From Bacteroidaceae bacterium (GTDB taxonomy: Bacteria > Bacteroidota > Bacteroidia > Bacteroidales > Bacteroidaceae): a stretch of 64,000 nucleotides of DNA. Position 1 is the stretch's first letter; each line of letters starts with the position of its first letter. This document shows, in pieces, positions 7,800 through 16,733 of this stretch. The translations under genes were made by a program, and so were the position numbers. The stretch covers positions 1-64,000 of the forward strand of contig JAFWPH010000020.1 of assembly GCA_017509605.1 (NCBI GenBank), in the 5' to 3' direction. The notes below the pieces were generated by a model. That model searched no databases and had not been told where the DNA came from. It saw only the letters and a list, made by a program, of their open reading frames with translations.

Positions 7800-8803
7800 A
7801 GATGATAGAAGTTTGCCCATCAACATTGCGACCTGGATTTTCTACCTATTCGGCCCAAGCCATCAAGGAACTATTTGACGGTGTGGTGGTTTCACCCTTT
7901 ATTGACATCGATTTCGAGAACGAGCGCGACCAGCAACAGGCGATGGAGAACATGAACAACATGTCGATTTCTGGTGCTCAGGAGAAATTCTCCGCCATCA
8001 TTGATCACGGGAAAATCCGTTTGACCCATAAAGGTGAACAAGCCGCTTATATCCTAAAGCCTGCACCTTTCAATCTGAGTCTCTCCACCCGCAAACAGAT
8101 ACCTGCCAACGAGCACCTGACCATGCAAATAGCGTCTCAGGTTTATGGCATAGTTACAGCCAGCAATGGCCTGTGTTTCAGCAGCAGTGGACAGCCTGTA
8201 TATATCACGAAGCGCTTTGACGTGATAAACGGCTTGAAAGAGAGTTCACAGGAGGACTTTGCCACCGTTCTGCAGATGACGGAGGAAGGCAGCGACAGCA
8301 ATTTCAAATATCATGGCAACTATGCGCAGATAGCCGATGCCATCCGGCAGTTCGTGCCTGCATGGATGCCACAAATGGAGCAGTTCTTCAGAATGGTGGT
8401 GTTTGACTATCTGTTTGCTAACGAGGATGCCCACATGAAAAACTTTTCGTTGATAAACAGAAACGGTGAGTATTTCCTGGCTCCTGCATACGATCTTATC
8501 AATACCTGCATCCATATCCAAAGTGGCAGCGATCTGGGACTGATAGACGGGCTTTCGCCAGATATTGAGAAAAGCGATGTGTATGACAGGACGTTGCATC
8601 CCTGCAGGCTGGACTTTGAACGATTCGCGGAAAGAATCGGATTGCCGATGAAACGTGCTGCCTCAGTGCTCGATATGTTTATGGAGATTCCACAAGAGAC
8701 ATACTCACTCATCGACCACTCCTTCTTGAATGACAAGATGAAACGCACTTACAAGCTTGTTATAGAGGAGCGGAAAACACGTTTCATTCGACAGTCAGAA
8801 TAG
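7796..8803 (+). CDS. hipT: HipT-like Ser/Thr kinase toxin (HipA kinase core)
   Basis: 335-residue HipA-family kinase lacking the N-terminal subdomain, the length of HipT toxins. The glycine-rich loop reads SISGAQEKFS with serines at 57 and 59, the pair known as autophosphorylation sites in E. coli HipT. The catalytic loop is NEDAHMKNFS (Asp211, Lys215, Asn216), and the metal-binding Asp233 lies in AYDLI. All kinase residues look intact, so the toxin is probably active. HipT is reported to phosphorylate tryptophanyl-tRNA synthetase; the target here is unknown. Only 30 bases separate its stop from the response-regulator gene, with no visible terminator. Confidence 0.87.
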   Translation: MKMIEVCPSTLRPGFSTYSAQAIKELFDGVVVSPFIDIDFENERDQQQAMENMNNMSISGAQEKFSAIIDHGKIRLTHKGEQAAYILKPAPFNLSLSTRKQIPANEHLTMQIASQVYGIVTASNGLCFSSSGQPVYITKRFDVINGLKESSQEDFATVLQMTEEGSDSNFKYHGNYAQIADAIRQFVPAWMPQMEQFFRMVVFDYLFANEDAHMKNFSLINRNGEYFLAPAYDLINTCIHIQSGSDLGLIDGLSPDIEKSDVYDRTLHPCRLDFERFAERIGLPMKRAASVLDMFMEIPQETYSLIDHSFLNDKMKRTYKLVIEERKTRFIRQSE

Positions 8804-8833
8804 TCCCAAATAGTAAAATAGTAAATTGAAAAG

Positions 8834-10153
8834 ATGATTCTCGTAGTTGACGACGACAGAAGCATACGATTGTCCCTGAAACTCTTACTGGAGCGCAACG
8901 AGTATGAGGTGGCTCTGGCCGAGGGACCGAAGGAAGCGATTCAGATGGTCCGCAACAATCCCTCTGTGGAATTGGTGCTGATGGACATGAACTATACACA
9001 TGCTACCGACGGAGAGGAAGGACTGACGCTGCTGAAGCAGGTGAAGGTGTTCCGCCCGGATGTGCCGTGTATTCTCATGACCTCTTGGGGCACGATTGAA
9101 CTGGCTGTGCAGGGAATGCGGGCAGGTGCCTTCGACTTCATCACCAAGCCCTGGAATAACGGTGTGCTATTGGACAGGATAGAGACAGCCATCAAAATCA
9201 ACTGTTCAAGTCCTACGGCTCAACTTGCTCCAACCTCGCCCATTGTTGGCACCTCGCTTGCTGGCATCCTCGCCACCGTGGCCCGGGTGGCTCCCACCAA
9301 CGCGCCCGTCTTGATTACGGGAGAGAGTGGAACAGGAAAGGAACTCATTGCGGAAGCTATCCACCGACAAAGCCGTCGCGCCAACGGACCGTTCGTGAAG
9401 GTCAACCTTGGCGGCATCTCCACATCGCTGTTCGAAAGCGAGATGTTCGGCCACAAGAAAGGGTCGTTCACGGACGCCAAGGCCGACCGTGTGGGGCGCT
9501 TTGAGTTGGCCAAGGGCGGCACCATCTTCCTCGACGAGATTGGCGAACTGTCGCTGACCAGTCAGGTGAAGTTGCTGCGTGTGCTTCAGGACCAGACCTA
9601 CGAGGTGCTGGGCGACAGCCAGACACGCCGAACGGATGTCAGAGTGGTCTGCGCGACCAATGCCGACCTTCAGACCATGGTTGAGGAACATACCTTCCGT
9701 GAAGACCTGTTCTACCGCATCAATCTTATCAATCTCCATTTGCCGCCTCTGCGAGAGCGTCGCGAAGACATACCCCTCCTTGTCAACCATTTCATTCGCT
9801 TGACCAGCGAGTCCAACCATCTTCCTATGGTGACAGTCTCGACTGATGCCATCGGTTATCTTCAGAACCTTCCTTACCCGGGCAATATCCGTGAGTTGAA
9901 AAATATAGTGGAAAGGGCATTGCTGATGAAGAATCCTGAAACCAACCAACTTGGACTGGAGGACTTCGCCATCAACACCATGACGCATGAAAGCACAGCC
10001 TTTCCAAGTGATGCGAAGTCGTTGTCGGATATGGAACGTTCAGTTATCGCCGCCTGCATTGCCAAGCATAACGGCAACCTCTCCCTTGTGGCCAAGGAAC
10101 TCGGCATCAGCCGCGGTGCGCTCTACCGCAAAATAGAAAAGTACGGACTATGA
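8834..10153 (+). CDS. Sigma-54-dependent response regulator (NtrC family)
   Basis: 439-residue transcription activator. The receiver domain (residues 1-120) has the acidic pocket DDD (6-8), phospho-acceptor Asp51 and Lys105. The AAA+ domain has Walker A GESGTGKE (163-170) and Walker B GTIFLDE (229-235). The sigma-54 contact loop is GSFTDA (210-215) in place of the classical GAFTGA, a variant I believe is common in this phylum. A Fis-type helix-turn-helix ends the protein. The kinase gene starts 4 bases before its stop. It probably activates the upstream efflux operon from a sigma-54 promoter outside this window; none is visible inside. Confidence 0.93.
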   Translation: MILVVDDDRSIRLSLKLLLERNEYEVALAEGPKEAIQMVRNNPSVELVLMDMNYTHATDGEEGLTLLKQVKVFRPDVPCILMTSWGTIELAVQGMRAGAFDFITKPWNNGVLLDRIETAIKINCSSPTAQLAPTSPIVGTSLAGILATVARVAPTNAPVLITGESGTGKELIAEAIHRQSRRANGPFVKVNLGGISTSLFESEMFGHKKGSFTDAKADRVGRFELAKGGTIFLDEIGELSLTSQVKLLRVLQDQTYEVLGDSQTRRTDVRVVCATNADLQTMVEEHTFREDLFYRINLINLHLPPLRERREDIPLLVNHFIRLTSESNHLPMVTVSTDAIGYLQNLPYPGNIRELKNIVERALLMKNPETNQLGLEDFAINTMTHESTAFPSDAKSLSDMERSVIAACIAKHNGNLSLVAKELGISRGALYRKIEKYGL

Positions 10154-11355
10154 AGTTGAAACACTATTTCATTCTCCTTGCTGTGGGCATCGTCCTGATA
10201 GCGGGCGTAGCGCTCTTCGGCACGTTTCGAAGCAATCCTGTGCTGTTCTATGTGACCGAGGGGTTTGCCGTCCTTCTGCTCGCCTATCTCTGGTATTTCT
10301 ACCGCAAGACCATCCGTCCGTACGACACGCTGATTGGCGGCATGGAACTGGTGAAGGACCTTGACCTGACCACACGCCTCGCTCCTTCGGGACAGCATGA
10401 GACCGACATCATCGTCCGCACGTTCAATGATTTGCTGGGACGCCTGCGCAGCGAGCACCTCAGACTTGAAGAGCAATACACCTTCCTCAACCTGCTTATC
10501 GAGGCATCCCCGATGGGAGTCATCCTGTGTGACCTTGACGGTAACATGACTTCCATGAATCCCGCCGCCCGTGAGATGCTGTCATCAAGTATCGAAACAG
10601 CCATCCATACCCTGGCCCTTGGCGAGACAACCACCGTCCGCATCCCTGGTGAACCGCAACTCTTCCGAATCAGCCACCTATCGTTCCCTGACCGTGGTTT
10701 CCAGCATCCTTTCTACCTCATTGAATCGTTGACCTCGGAAGTGCGTCTTGCCGAAAAAGCGGCATACGAGCGCGTCATCCGTATGATTGCCCATGAGGTG
10801 AACAACAGTGTGGCGGGAATCATAGGCAGCCTTTCCGGCGAGGAGGCAGAACGACTCACCGCCCTCTCCGCCTTCGTCACCCGCTTCGCCGAAGTGGTCA
10901 AGATTCCCCAGCCGCAACTGCAACTCTGTGACCTCAGTGAGGAGGTGGAGGCCTGTCGTCCCTTCCTTGAGAATCTGTGCACGCAGGCACACGTCCATAT
11001 CGACTTCCATCTCACTGACGAAGCAGTGCCAGTCCGACTGGACACAGTTCTGTTCCAGCAGGTTCTCATCAACATCGTGAAAAACGCTGTAGAAAGCATA
11101 GGAGACGCACAAGGGCTGATTACCGTCACTACATCGCCGTCGCAACTGGTCATTGCCGACAATGGGCACGGCATCCCGTCCGAAATAGCCCAAAACTTGT
11201 TTACGCCCTTCTTCTCCACCAAACCCCAAGGCCAGGGCTTGGGACTTCTGCTTATCCGGGATATCCTTACTTCTCATCATTGCACCTTTAGTCTGATCAC
11301 GGATCCAGAGGACCGTCTCACCCGCTTCACCATTCAGTTTCCAACAAAGGAATAA
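10150..11355 (+). CDS. Membrane sensor histidine kinase (NtrY-like)
   Basis: 401-residue kinase partner of the preceding regulator, overlapping it by 4 bases. Two membrane segments near residues 6-24 and 32-50 leave only a very short external loop, so the signal is probably sensed in or at the membrane. A HAMP-like stretch and a PAS domain (about 110-195) follow. The H-box IAHEVNNSVAG has His215. The ATPase domain shows NIVKNAVESIGD, DNGHGIP and GQGLGL. With a periplasmic-stress-type efflux pump upstream, it may sense envelope damage or a membrane-active compound; that is inference. Confidence 0.92.
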   Translation: MKLKHYFILLAVGIVLIAGVALFGTFRSNPVLFYVTEGFAVLLLAYLWYFYRKTIRPYDTLIGGMELVKDLDLTTRLAPSGQHETDIIVRTFNDLLGRLRSEHLRLEEQYTFLNLLIEASPMGVILCDLDGNMTSMNPAAREMLSSSIETAIHTLALGETTTVRIPGEPQLFRISHLSFPDRGFQHPFYLIESLTSEVRLAEKAAYERVIRMIAHEVNNSVAGIIGSLSGEEAERLTALSAFVTRFAEVVKIPQPQLQLCDLSEEVEACRPFLENLCTQAHVHIDFHLTDEAVPVRLDTVLFQQVLINIVKNAVESIGDAQGLITVTTSPSQLVIADNGHGIPSEIAQNLFTPFFSTKPQGQGLGLLLIRDILTSHHCTFSLITDPEDRLTRFTIQFPTKE

Positions 11356-11416
11356 CAGCCAGTTTGAATGTCTCATGCTTTCTTATCATTTCCAAGGCAA
11401 ATTCTTATTGTTAAAA

Positions 11417-11447
11417 TTGCTTATTTGACAAATGATTACTAAATTTG
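11417..11447 (+). promoter_or_regulatory. Promoter of the DUF3943 gene
   Basis: TTG at 11417-11419, 20 bases, then TAAATTTG at 11440-11447, 50 bases before the start codon. It fits the Bacteroidetes -33/-7 pattern and is in the only gap upstream of this gene. Confidence 0.6.
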
Positions 11448-11496
11448 CAAAACTTTTTGAATAAGAATAGTTTTCAAGAACACTGCAAATTCATCT

Positions 11497-13215
11497 ATGC
11501 ATTTCAAATGCCTTCTTTTTACAGTTTTGTTGATGTTTTCCCTGGTTTGTAAGGGAGAAGACATTTTTGTTCCCATAGATGAACCGACAGGAGAGGAAAC
11601 AGACTCAATGAATCAGGCCAGCCCGGTGAGTCCCGCTAATCTGACAAGTCTGACAAATGTGACAACTCCAGCCAAAGTTCCCAGTGTGCTTAGTCCAAGA
11701 GATTCTTTGAGAAAAGATTCGGTGGTACTTCCTACTACGCTCTCGTCGATGCTCAAGCAGTACAGCAGGAACAAGTATGGCAGCACCTTGGTACAGGAAG
11801 ACGACACGTTGGTGGTGCTTAAGCCCCGTCCCTTGCTTGCGGTGGCAGAGAACTTCGGCCTTAACGCTTTGGTGCTTGGGTGGGACTATTATATTCAGAA
11901 CCGAGACTACGCACGCATCAGCAAGAATGTGCTGGAGCATAATTTCCATACAGGATTGGTCTGGGACAACGATAGTTTCTCGGGAAACCAATTCTCCCAT
12001 CCTTTCCATGGCAGCATGTTCTACAACACCGCCCGTGAGAATGGTCTGACCTTCTGGCAGAGCATCCCCTTTCCTGTTGCAGGCAGTTTGAGTTGGGAGT
12101 TTTTCTGTGAGACCAACGAGCCTGCAGTCAACGATGTGCTATCCACGGGTATAGGTGGTGTGTTATTGGGTGAGGTATGTCACCGTGTATCTGACTTGAT
12201 ACTCGATGAAACAGCCTGGGGTGTAGAGAGGATGGTTCGCGAGGTGTTTGGCAACCTAATTAACCCAGTCAGAGGTGTAAAACGTCTGGTGCGTGGCCAG
12301 TGGTGGCGCAGGAGTACATCTCGTGGCAAAGAAGAGCCCGATGTCCCAGTTGATATCCGTTTAGGTACAGGTTGCAGGTATCTATCTTCGAAAAGCCATT
12401 TCAGGGATGGCATGAATGAACCTTACGTCTATTTCGACATGACCTACAACGACCGCTTTGACAACTCAGGTCATGACCCTTTCGACTGGTTCAGGATCAA
12501 GATGCTCTTCAACTTCTCGTCCAAGCAATCGACGATGGGTGATTTCGACATTCGCGGACGACTGGCCAATATCCTGTTACATTCCAAGAACGAGTTTTGG
12601 AAATTCGACTTAGGGCTTTACCAACTGTTCAAATATGTGGAGACCTATCCCACAGGTGGCGATAGCGGCACCCATGCCGGTGCTCTGTCCACCCAACGGG
12701 AGTTTAATCAGAACGTGAGTGACTTTCCCATTATCTCAGAGGCAGTGAGTGTGGGCGGAGGAGCCTATTCAGAGTACGACTACAAGCATCTGCGTCTCAA
12801 TAATGATTTGATTGTGGCAGGTGTGATACTTGGCGGTCAGCGTTCCGACTACTATCCGTGTCGTTCCTATAATTTCAGTCATGGCTTCAGTGTGAGAAAC
12901 GATTTCGAGACCACACTTTACAACCGTTTGACCATAGGCGATGATTTCTATTATGCCCGTTTCTTCACTTTTGGTAAATACAATCCAGAAGAGCTCAGGT
13001 TCAGGTTAGACAACGGTAAGCGAGTGTCAACGCCAGGTGACACAGGACAGAGCAGTATTGTCGTGAACCGTCTTTATGTCATCACAGAGTTCATCAAGGG
13101 CGTTAACCTCAAGTTCGAGGGTGTCTTGCACTTCCGTCATTCCAATTACAGGGACTATCCATCAGTGAGCGGACGAAGTTACGAACTGAATATCGGACTT
13201 GTCTGCAAACTCTGA
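11497..13215 (+). CDS. DUF3943 domain-containing envelope protein
   Basis: 572-residue protein of unknown function, exported: a signal peptide covers about residues 1-20. Residues 23-95 are low-complexity (Pro/Thr/Ser/Val). The DUF3943 region (about 105-270) contains NALVLGWDYYIQNRDYA, HNFHTGLVWDND and FWQSIPFPVAGSLSWE. The C-terminal half alternates aromatic and polar residues as in outer-membrane beta-barrels and ends with YELNIGLVCKL. The family is probably an outer-membrane protein; no enzymatic motif is visible. It has its own promoter and is followed by the methyltransferase gene, with which it may be cotranscribed. Confidence 0.85.
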   Translation: MHFKCLLFTVLLMFSLVCKGEDIFVPIDEPTGEETDSMNQASPVSPANLTSLTNVTTPAKVPSVLSPRDSLRKDSVVLPTTLSSMLKQYSRNKYGSTLVQEDDTLVVLKPRPLLAVAENFGLNALVLGWDYYIQNRDYARISKNVLEHNFHTGLVWDNDSFSGNQFSHPFHGSMFYNTARENGLTFWQSIPFPVAGSLSWEFFCETNEPAVNDVLSTGIGGVLLGEVCHRVSDLILDETAWGVERMVREVFGNLINPVRGVKRLVRGQWWRRSTSRGKEEPDVPVDIRLGTGCRYLSSKSHFRDGMNEPYVYFDMTYNDRFDNSGHDPFDWFRIKMLFNFSSKQSTMGDFDIRGRLANILLHSKNEFWKFDLGLYQLFKYVETYPTGGDSGTHAGALSTQREFNQNVSDFPIISEAVSVGGGAYSEYDYKHLRLNNDLIVAGVILGGQRSDYYPCRSYNFSHGFSVRNDFETTLYNRLTIGDDFYYARFFTFGKYNPEELRFRLDNGKRVSTPGDTGQSSIVVNRLYVITEFIKGVNLKFEGVLHFRHSNYRDYPSVSGRSYELNIGLVCKL

Positions 13216-13246
13216 GACGGAGCCTTCATCTTTCAAATCGCCTCTC

Positions 13247-14449
13247 ATGATACAAACGTCATTACAGCAGTTCATAGCAGATCACCGCAACGATGATGTG
13301 AGACAGCTTGCCTTGGACGCGAGCCGTTATCCTGATGTGGATATGCGGAGCGCTTTGGTGCAGATCAGCGGTTGGCAGAAGGCATGCGAGAAACTTCCCT
13401 CATGGGCATCGGCAGAGGGCATTGTCTATCCAGAAAAACTCTCACTGGAGCAATGTTCGTCGGAAGCAACAGCAAACTACAAACTTGAACTTTCCCGCCG
13501 GCTTTGTGCGGACAGGCATGAGCGGATAGCCGACTTGACAGGTGGTCTGGCGGTGGATGGTTCCACTCTTGCCCGTCATTTCAACCATTATCTATATATC
13601 GACAGCCAGAAGCAACTCTGTGAAATCGCCCGCCACAACCTTCCTTTGTTGGGAATCCATGACTTCGAGGTTTGTCAAGGTAGTTGTGAGGATTTCATTT
13701 CTTCTCTTCCTCATCAGGACATGATATTCATAGACCCGGCAAGGCGTGATGAGGCAGGTCGGAAGGTGGTTGGTCTGAAAGACTGCACTCCGGACATCAC
13801 GCAGTTGCTTGACGGTTTGCTTGAAAGGTGTGATTACCTAATGGTGAAACTCTCGCCAATGATAGACATCAGGTCGGCGGTGGACCAGTTGCGTCAGGTT
13901 GTGGAGGTGCACGTGGTGGCAGTTGATGGTGAGTGCAAGGAAGTGCTGCTGGTGGTGCAAGGGAACGGTTCTAAAGATGACATTGCTATTCGCGTGTATG
14001 CGTTGAATATCAAGAGCCACGGCGCGAATGAGTTGTTCACTTTTTTCCTTGCTGACGAGCAGTCTTCTTCCTTCTTGTTGGCTGACAGATTAGGCGAATA
14101 CTTATTTGAACCAAACTCAGCTGTGATGAAGGCTGGTGGATATAAGTCGTTGGCGCACTCCTATCAGGTCTGTCAGTTGGATGCCAACACCCATTTATAC
14201 ACCTCCGACCAATTGATTGATGGATTTCCGGGCCGCAAATTCATTGTGGTTGATTCGACATCATTCTCAAAGAAGTCTCTGAAGTCATTCCTTGCAGGTA
14301 TGACACAGTGCAATCTCGCTGTTCGCAATTTCCCATCTTCGGTAGCCGAACTACGCAAGCGACTGAATGTGAGAGATGGTGGGTCCGATTATCTTTTCGC
14401 CACGACCATGAAAGGAGAACGTCTGTTGATAAGATGCAAAAAAGCCTGA
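13247..14449 (+). CDS. PG_1098-like class I SAM-dependent methyltransferase with THUMP-like domain
   Basis: 400-residue methyltransferase resembling Porphyromonas gingivalis PG_1098. A helical N-terminal domain (about 1-90) precedes a Rossmann fold with the SAM-binding loop IADLTGGLAVDG and the catalytic-site-like IFIDPARRDEAG. A ferredoxin-like/THUMP-like C-terminal part ends at KKA. The substrate is probably RNA, by family analogy; it is not shown here. ATG 13247 is chosen because the alternative ATG 13199 would overlap the DUF3943 gene and add 16 residues without family similarity. The stop codon lies inside the hairpin of a terminator that serves the opposite strand. Confidence 0.83.
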   Translation: MIQTSLQQFIADHRNDDVRQLALDASRYPDVDMRSALVQISGWQKACEKLPSWASAEGIVYPEKLSLEQCSSEATANYKLELSRRLCADRHERIADLTGGLAVDGSTLARHFNHYLYIDSQKQLCEIARHNLPLLGIHDFEVCQGSCEDFISSLPHQDMIFIDPARRDEAGRKVVGLKDCTPDITQLLDGLLERCDYLMVKLSPMIDIRSAVDQLRQVVEVHVVAVDGECKEVLLVVQGNGSKDDIAIRVYALNIKSHGANELFTFFLADEQSSSFLLADRLGEYLFEPNSAVMKAGGYKSLAHSYQVCQLDANTHLYTSDQLIDGFPGRKFIVVDSTSFSKKSLKSFLAGMTQCNLAVRNFPSSVAELRKRLNVRDGGSDYLFATTMKGERLLIRCKKA

Positions 14450-14465
14450 AGCGTCTGCTCCAGGC
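14438..14465 (-). terminator. Rho-independent terminator of the DUF3109 gene
   Basis: On the minus strand a 9-bp stem (GCCTGGAGC with GCTTCAGGC, including G-U pairs) closes an AGAC loop and is followed by six T. It overlaps the last bases and the stop codon of the convergent methyltransferase gene. Confidence 0.75.
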
Positions 14466-14515
14466 CTGAAATGATTGAATGATGCCCGTCGGTTTCCCTA
14501 AGGCTCTTATTCTCG

Positions 14516-15097
14516 TTATTTGATGTATCCTTGTTTTTTGAGCTCTGACGCGGTAAGTTCAAGTTCATCGTACCATGACTGACCGAATGCACGTATGAGA
14601 GGTTCCTTGAGGAACTTGTAAAGAGGCAGGTTGAGTTTTTTCCCCAATGCCAATGCCGGTTGGCAGATACCCCATTGATGATAGTTGACAGCCGTATAGT
14701 CACCCATCTTCTTGAGTCGTATGGGGTAGAGGTGGCACGAGAGGGGTTTGTTGTGTGTACACCGTCCCTCACGGTATGCCTTGTCGATGGCACAGTAGCA
14801 GCAACCGTCGTGGTGGCAGGTGAAGACACAGTCCTTGCCATCGACGATACTTGTCACCAGTTCACCTACAGCATCGGGATAGACCACTCCCTCATTCTTG
14901 ATGATTCGTTGCGCCTTTCTGCTCAGTTCGTCCCAAACAATGTCGGCAGCTTCTTCCAGTCCCTCCACCTCGTCGAGGCTGACAGGGGCTCCGGCATCGC
15001 CCTCAATGCAGCAGGCACCCTTGCAGGAGGCAAGATCGCAACAGAACTGCACTTGGAAGATGTCGAGCGAGACGAGTGTGTTTTGAATTTCGACCAT
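14516..15097 (-). CDS. DUF3109 family cysteine-rich protein
   Basis: 193-residue protein of the DUF3109 family, widespread in Bacteroidetes and without known function. It carries conserved cysteines in CCDLASCKGACC near residues 19-30, FTCHHDGCCYC near 92-102, then CTHNKPLSCHLYP and GICQP. The arrangement suggests bound metal, perhaps Fe-S or zinc, which is inference. It lies downstream of hisS on the same strand, separated by the 80-bp tandem repeat, and has a clear terminator behind it. No signal peptide is visible, so it is probably cytoplasmic. Confidence 0.88.
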   Translation of the reverse strand: MVEIQNTLVSLDIFQVQFCCDLASCKGACCIEGDAGAPVSLDEVEGLEEAADIVWDELSRKAQRIIKNEGVVYPDAVGELVTSIVDGKDCVFTCHHDGCCYCAIDKAYREGRCTHNKPLSCHLYPIRLKKMGDYTAVNYHQWGICQPALALGKKLNLPLYKFLKEPLIRAFGQSWYDELELTASELKKQGYIK

Positions 15098-15120
15098 GGT
15101 GTATTATTGACCATTGATTA

Positions 15121-15321
15121 TTGACCGTTGGCTTCGCCTAAAATGCTCACGCTCGGCAAAGCTTGAACAAGTTCTGCTCTGCTCTCGCTTAATCGCATTT
15201 TTGACCGTTGGCTTCGCCTAAAATGCTCACGCTCGGCAAAGCTTGAACAAGTTCTGCTCTGCTCTCGCTTAATCGCATTTTTGACCGTTGGCTTCGCCTA
15301 AAATGCTCACGCTCGGCAAAG
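15121..15321. repeat. 80-bp tandem repeat, 2.5 identical copies
   Basis: Copies at 15121-15200 and 15201-15280 are identical over all 80 bases. A third partial copy (15281-15321, 41 bases identical) runs into the 3' end of hisS and contains its last codons and stop. Identity of the copies implies recent duplication or gene conversion. Read on the minus strand the unit is open in one frame and contains the peptide-like stretch [18 protein letters not shown], which I associate, from memory only, with dispersed repeats in Prevotella genomes. Confidence 0.95.
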
Positions 15322-16668
15322 TTTCTCAATGAGTTCTTGGGCGGTGAGCATGGACTGCTCGCCAGTGGTCATGTCCTTGAGGGTGATTTTTCCCTCGTTC
15401 ATCTCGTTCTCTCCAACGATGGCCACATAGGCCACTTGTTTGTCGTTGGCGTAGTTCATTTGCTTTTTCATCTTCACAGACGAAGGGAAGATCTCCGCAC
15501 TGATGCCGGCAGCCCTGACTTGTGCCACGATGGGCAGGCAGTATGCCAGTTCAGCCTCTCCGAAATTGGTGAACATCACTTTGGTGGTGGTCACAGCCTC
15601 TTTGGGGTAGAGGTTCAGTTGGTTGAGTACGTCGAAGATGCGGTCTGCGCCAAAGGAGATTCCCACACCAGAGATGCCGGGCATGCCGAAGATGCCTGTG
15701 AGGTTGTCGTATCGTCCTCCTCCCGTGATGCTGCCTATTTCGACATCGAGTGCTTTCACCTCGAAGATAGCGCCTGTATAGTAGTTGAGGCCACGGGCCA
15801 ATGTCAAGTCGAGTTCAACCTCGTTGTTGAGGTTCAACAGACTGAGTGTGTTGAGGATGTACTCACATTCCTCCACGCCTTTCACACCAATCTCCGAGTC
15901 CTTGAGGATATTCTTGATGGTTTGGAGTTTCTCGCTATTGTTGCCCTTGAGCAGGATGATGGGCTGCAGTTTTTCGATGGCTTCTGCAGGGATGCCGTCT
16001 TCAGCCAGTTCTGCATTGACGTTATCGAGCCCGATCTTGTCGAGTTTGTCGATGGCGACAGTGATATCCACAATCTTGTCAGCCTGTCCAATGACCTCTG
16101 CGATGCCGCTCAGGATTTTCCGGTTGTTGATTTTGATGCAGACCCTGATGCCGAAGCGTGAGAACACGGTGTCGATGATCTGCATGAGTTCCACTTCATT
16201 GAGCAGGGACTCACTGCCCACTACATCTGCATCGCACTGGTAGAACTCGCGGTAACGTCCCTTCTGTGGCCGGTCAGCACGCCAGACAGGCTGGATTTGG
16301 TAGCGTTTGAAGGGTAAGGTGATGTCCTCTCGATGCTGCACCACATACCGGGCGAAGGGCACAGTCAAGTCATAGCGCAGACCTTTCTCGCAGAACTTGC
16401 TGGCCAGTTTGTTGGCGTTTCGGCTCAGCAGTTCCTCATCGGTGAGACCTTTGAAGTAATCGCCTGAATTCTGTATTTTGAAGAGCAGTTTGTCGCCTTC
16501 TTCGCCATACTTGCCCATGAGGGTTGACAGGTTCTCCATGGCCGGTGTCTCGATCTGCTGGAAACCATAAAGCGAATATACTTCGCGGATGGTGTTGAAT
16601 ATGTAGTTGCGCTTGGCCATCTCGATGGGTGAGAAGTCGCGCGTGCCTTTAGGAATGGATGGTTTCAT
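15307..16668 (-). CDS. hisS: Histidyl-tRNA synthetase
   Basis: 453-residue class II aminoacyl-tRNA synthetase that charges tRNA-His. It begins [13 protein letters not shown], the family start, and has motif 2 around [10 protein letters not shown], the histidine-binding element [14 protein letters not shown] near residue 295, and GGGRYDNL. The anticodon-binding domain occupies about the last 100 residues. The final codons (…LCRA) and stop lie in a partial copy of the 80-bp repeat, so the natural C-terminus may have been altered slightly. It follows sufS by 65 bases on the same strand and could share that transcript. Confidence 0.97.
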   Translation of the reverse strand: MKPSIPKGTRDFSPIEMAKRNYIFNTIREVYSLYGFQQIETPAMENLSTLMGKYGEEGDKLLFKIQNSGDYFKGLTDEELLSRNANKLASKFCEKGLRYDLTVPFARYVVQHREDITLPFKRYQIQPVWRADRPQKGRYREFYQCDADVVGSESLLNEVELMQIIDTVFSRFGIRVCIKINNRKILSGIAEVIGQADKIVDITVAIDKLDKIGLDNVNAELAEDGIPAEAIEKLQPIILLKGNNSEKLQTIKNILKDSEIGVKGVEECEYILNTLSLLNLNNEVELDLTLARGLNYYTGAIFEVKALDVEIGSITGGGRYDNLTGIFGMPGISGVGISFGADRIFDVLNQLNLYPKEAVTTTKVMFTNFGEAELAYCLPIVAQVRAAGISAEIFPSSVKMKKQMNYANDKQVAYVAIVGENEMNEGKITLKDMTTGEQSMLTAQELIEKLCRA

Positions 16669-16733
16669 ACTGTTTTTTAGTTATGGATGCTATAGGTAAG
16701 AAAGATACTATAGATTCGATTGATAGATGATGA

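Noticed and set aside
7796..8803. HipA broken by a frameshift to give two pieces
   Set aside because: The small ORF ends and the kinase begins with a clean ATGA overlap, and both lengths match HipS and HipT, so a designed split is more likely than damage.
15121..15321. Possible CRISPR array (tandem identical units)
   Set aside because: The whole 80-base unit is repeated without variable spacers, there are only 2.5 copies and no cas genes nearby.
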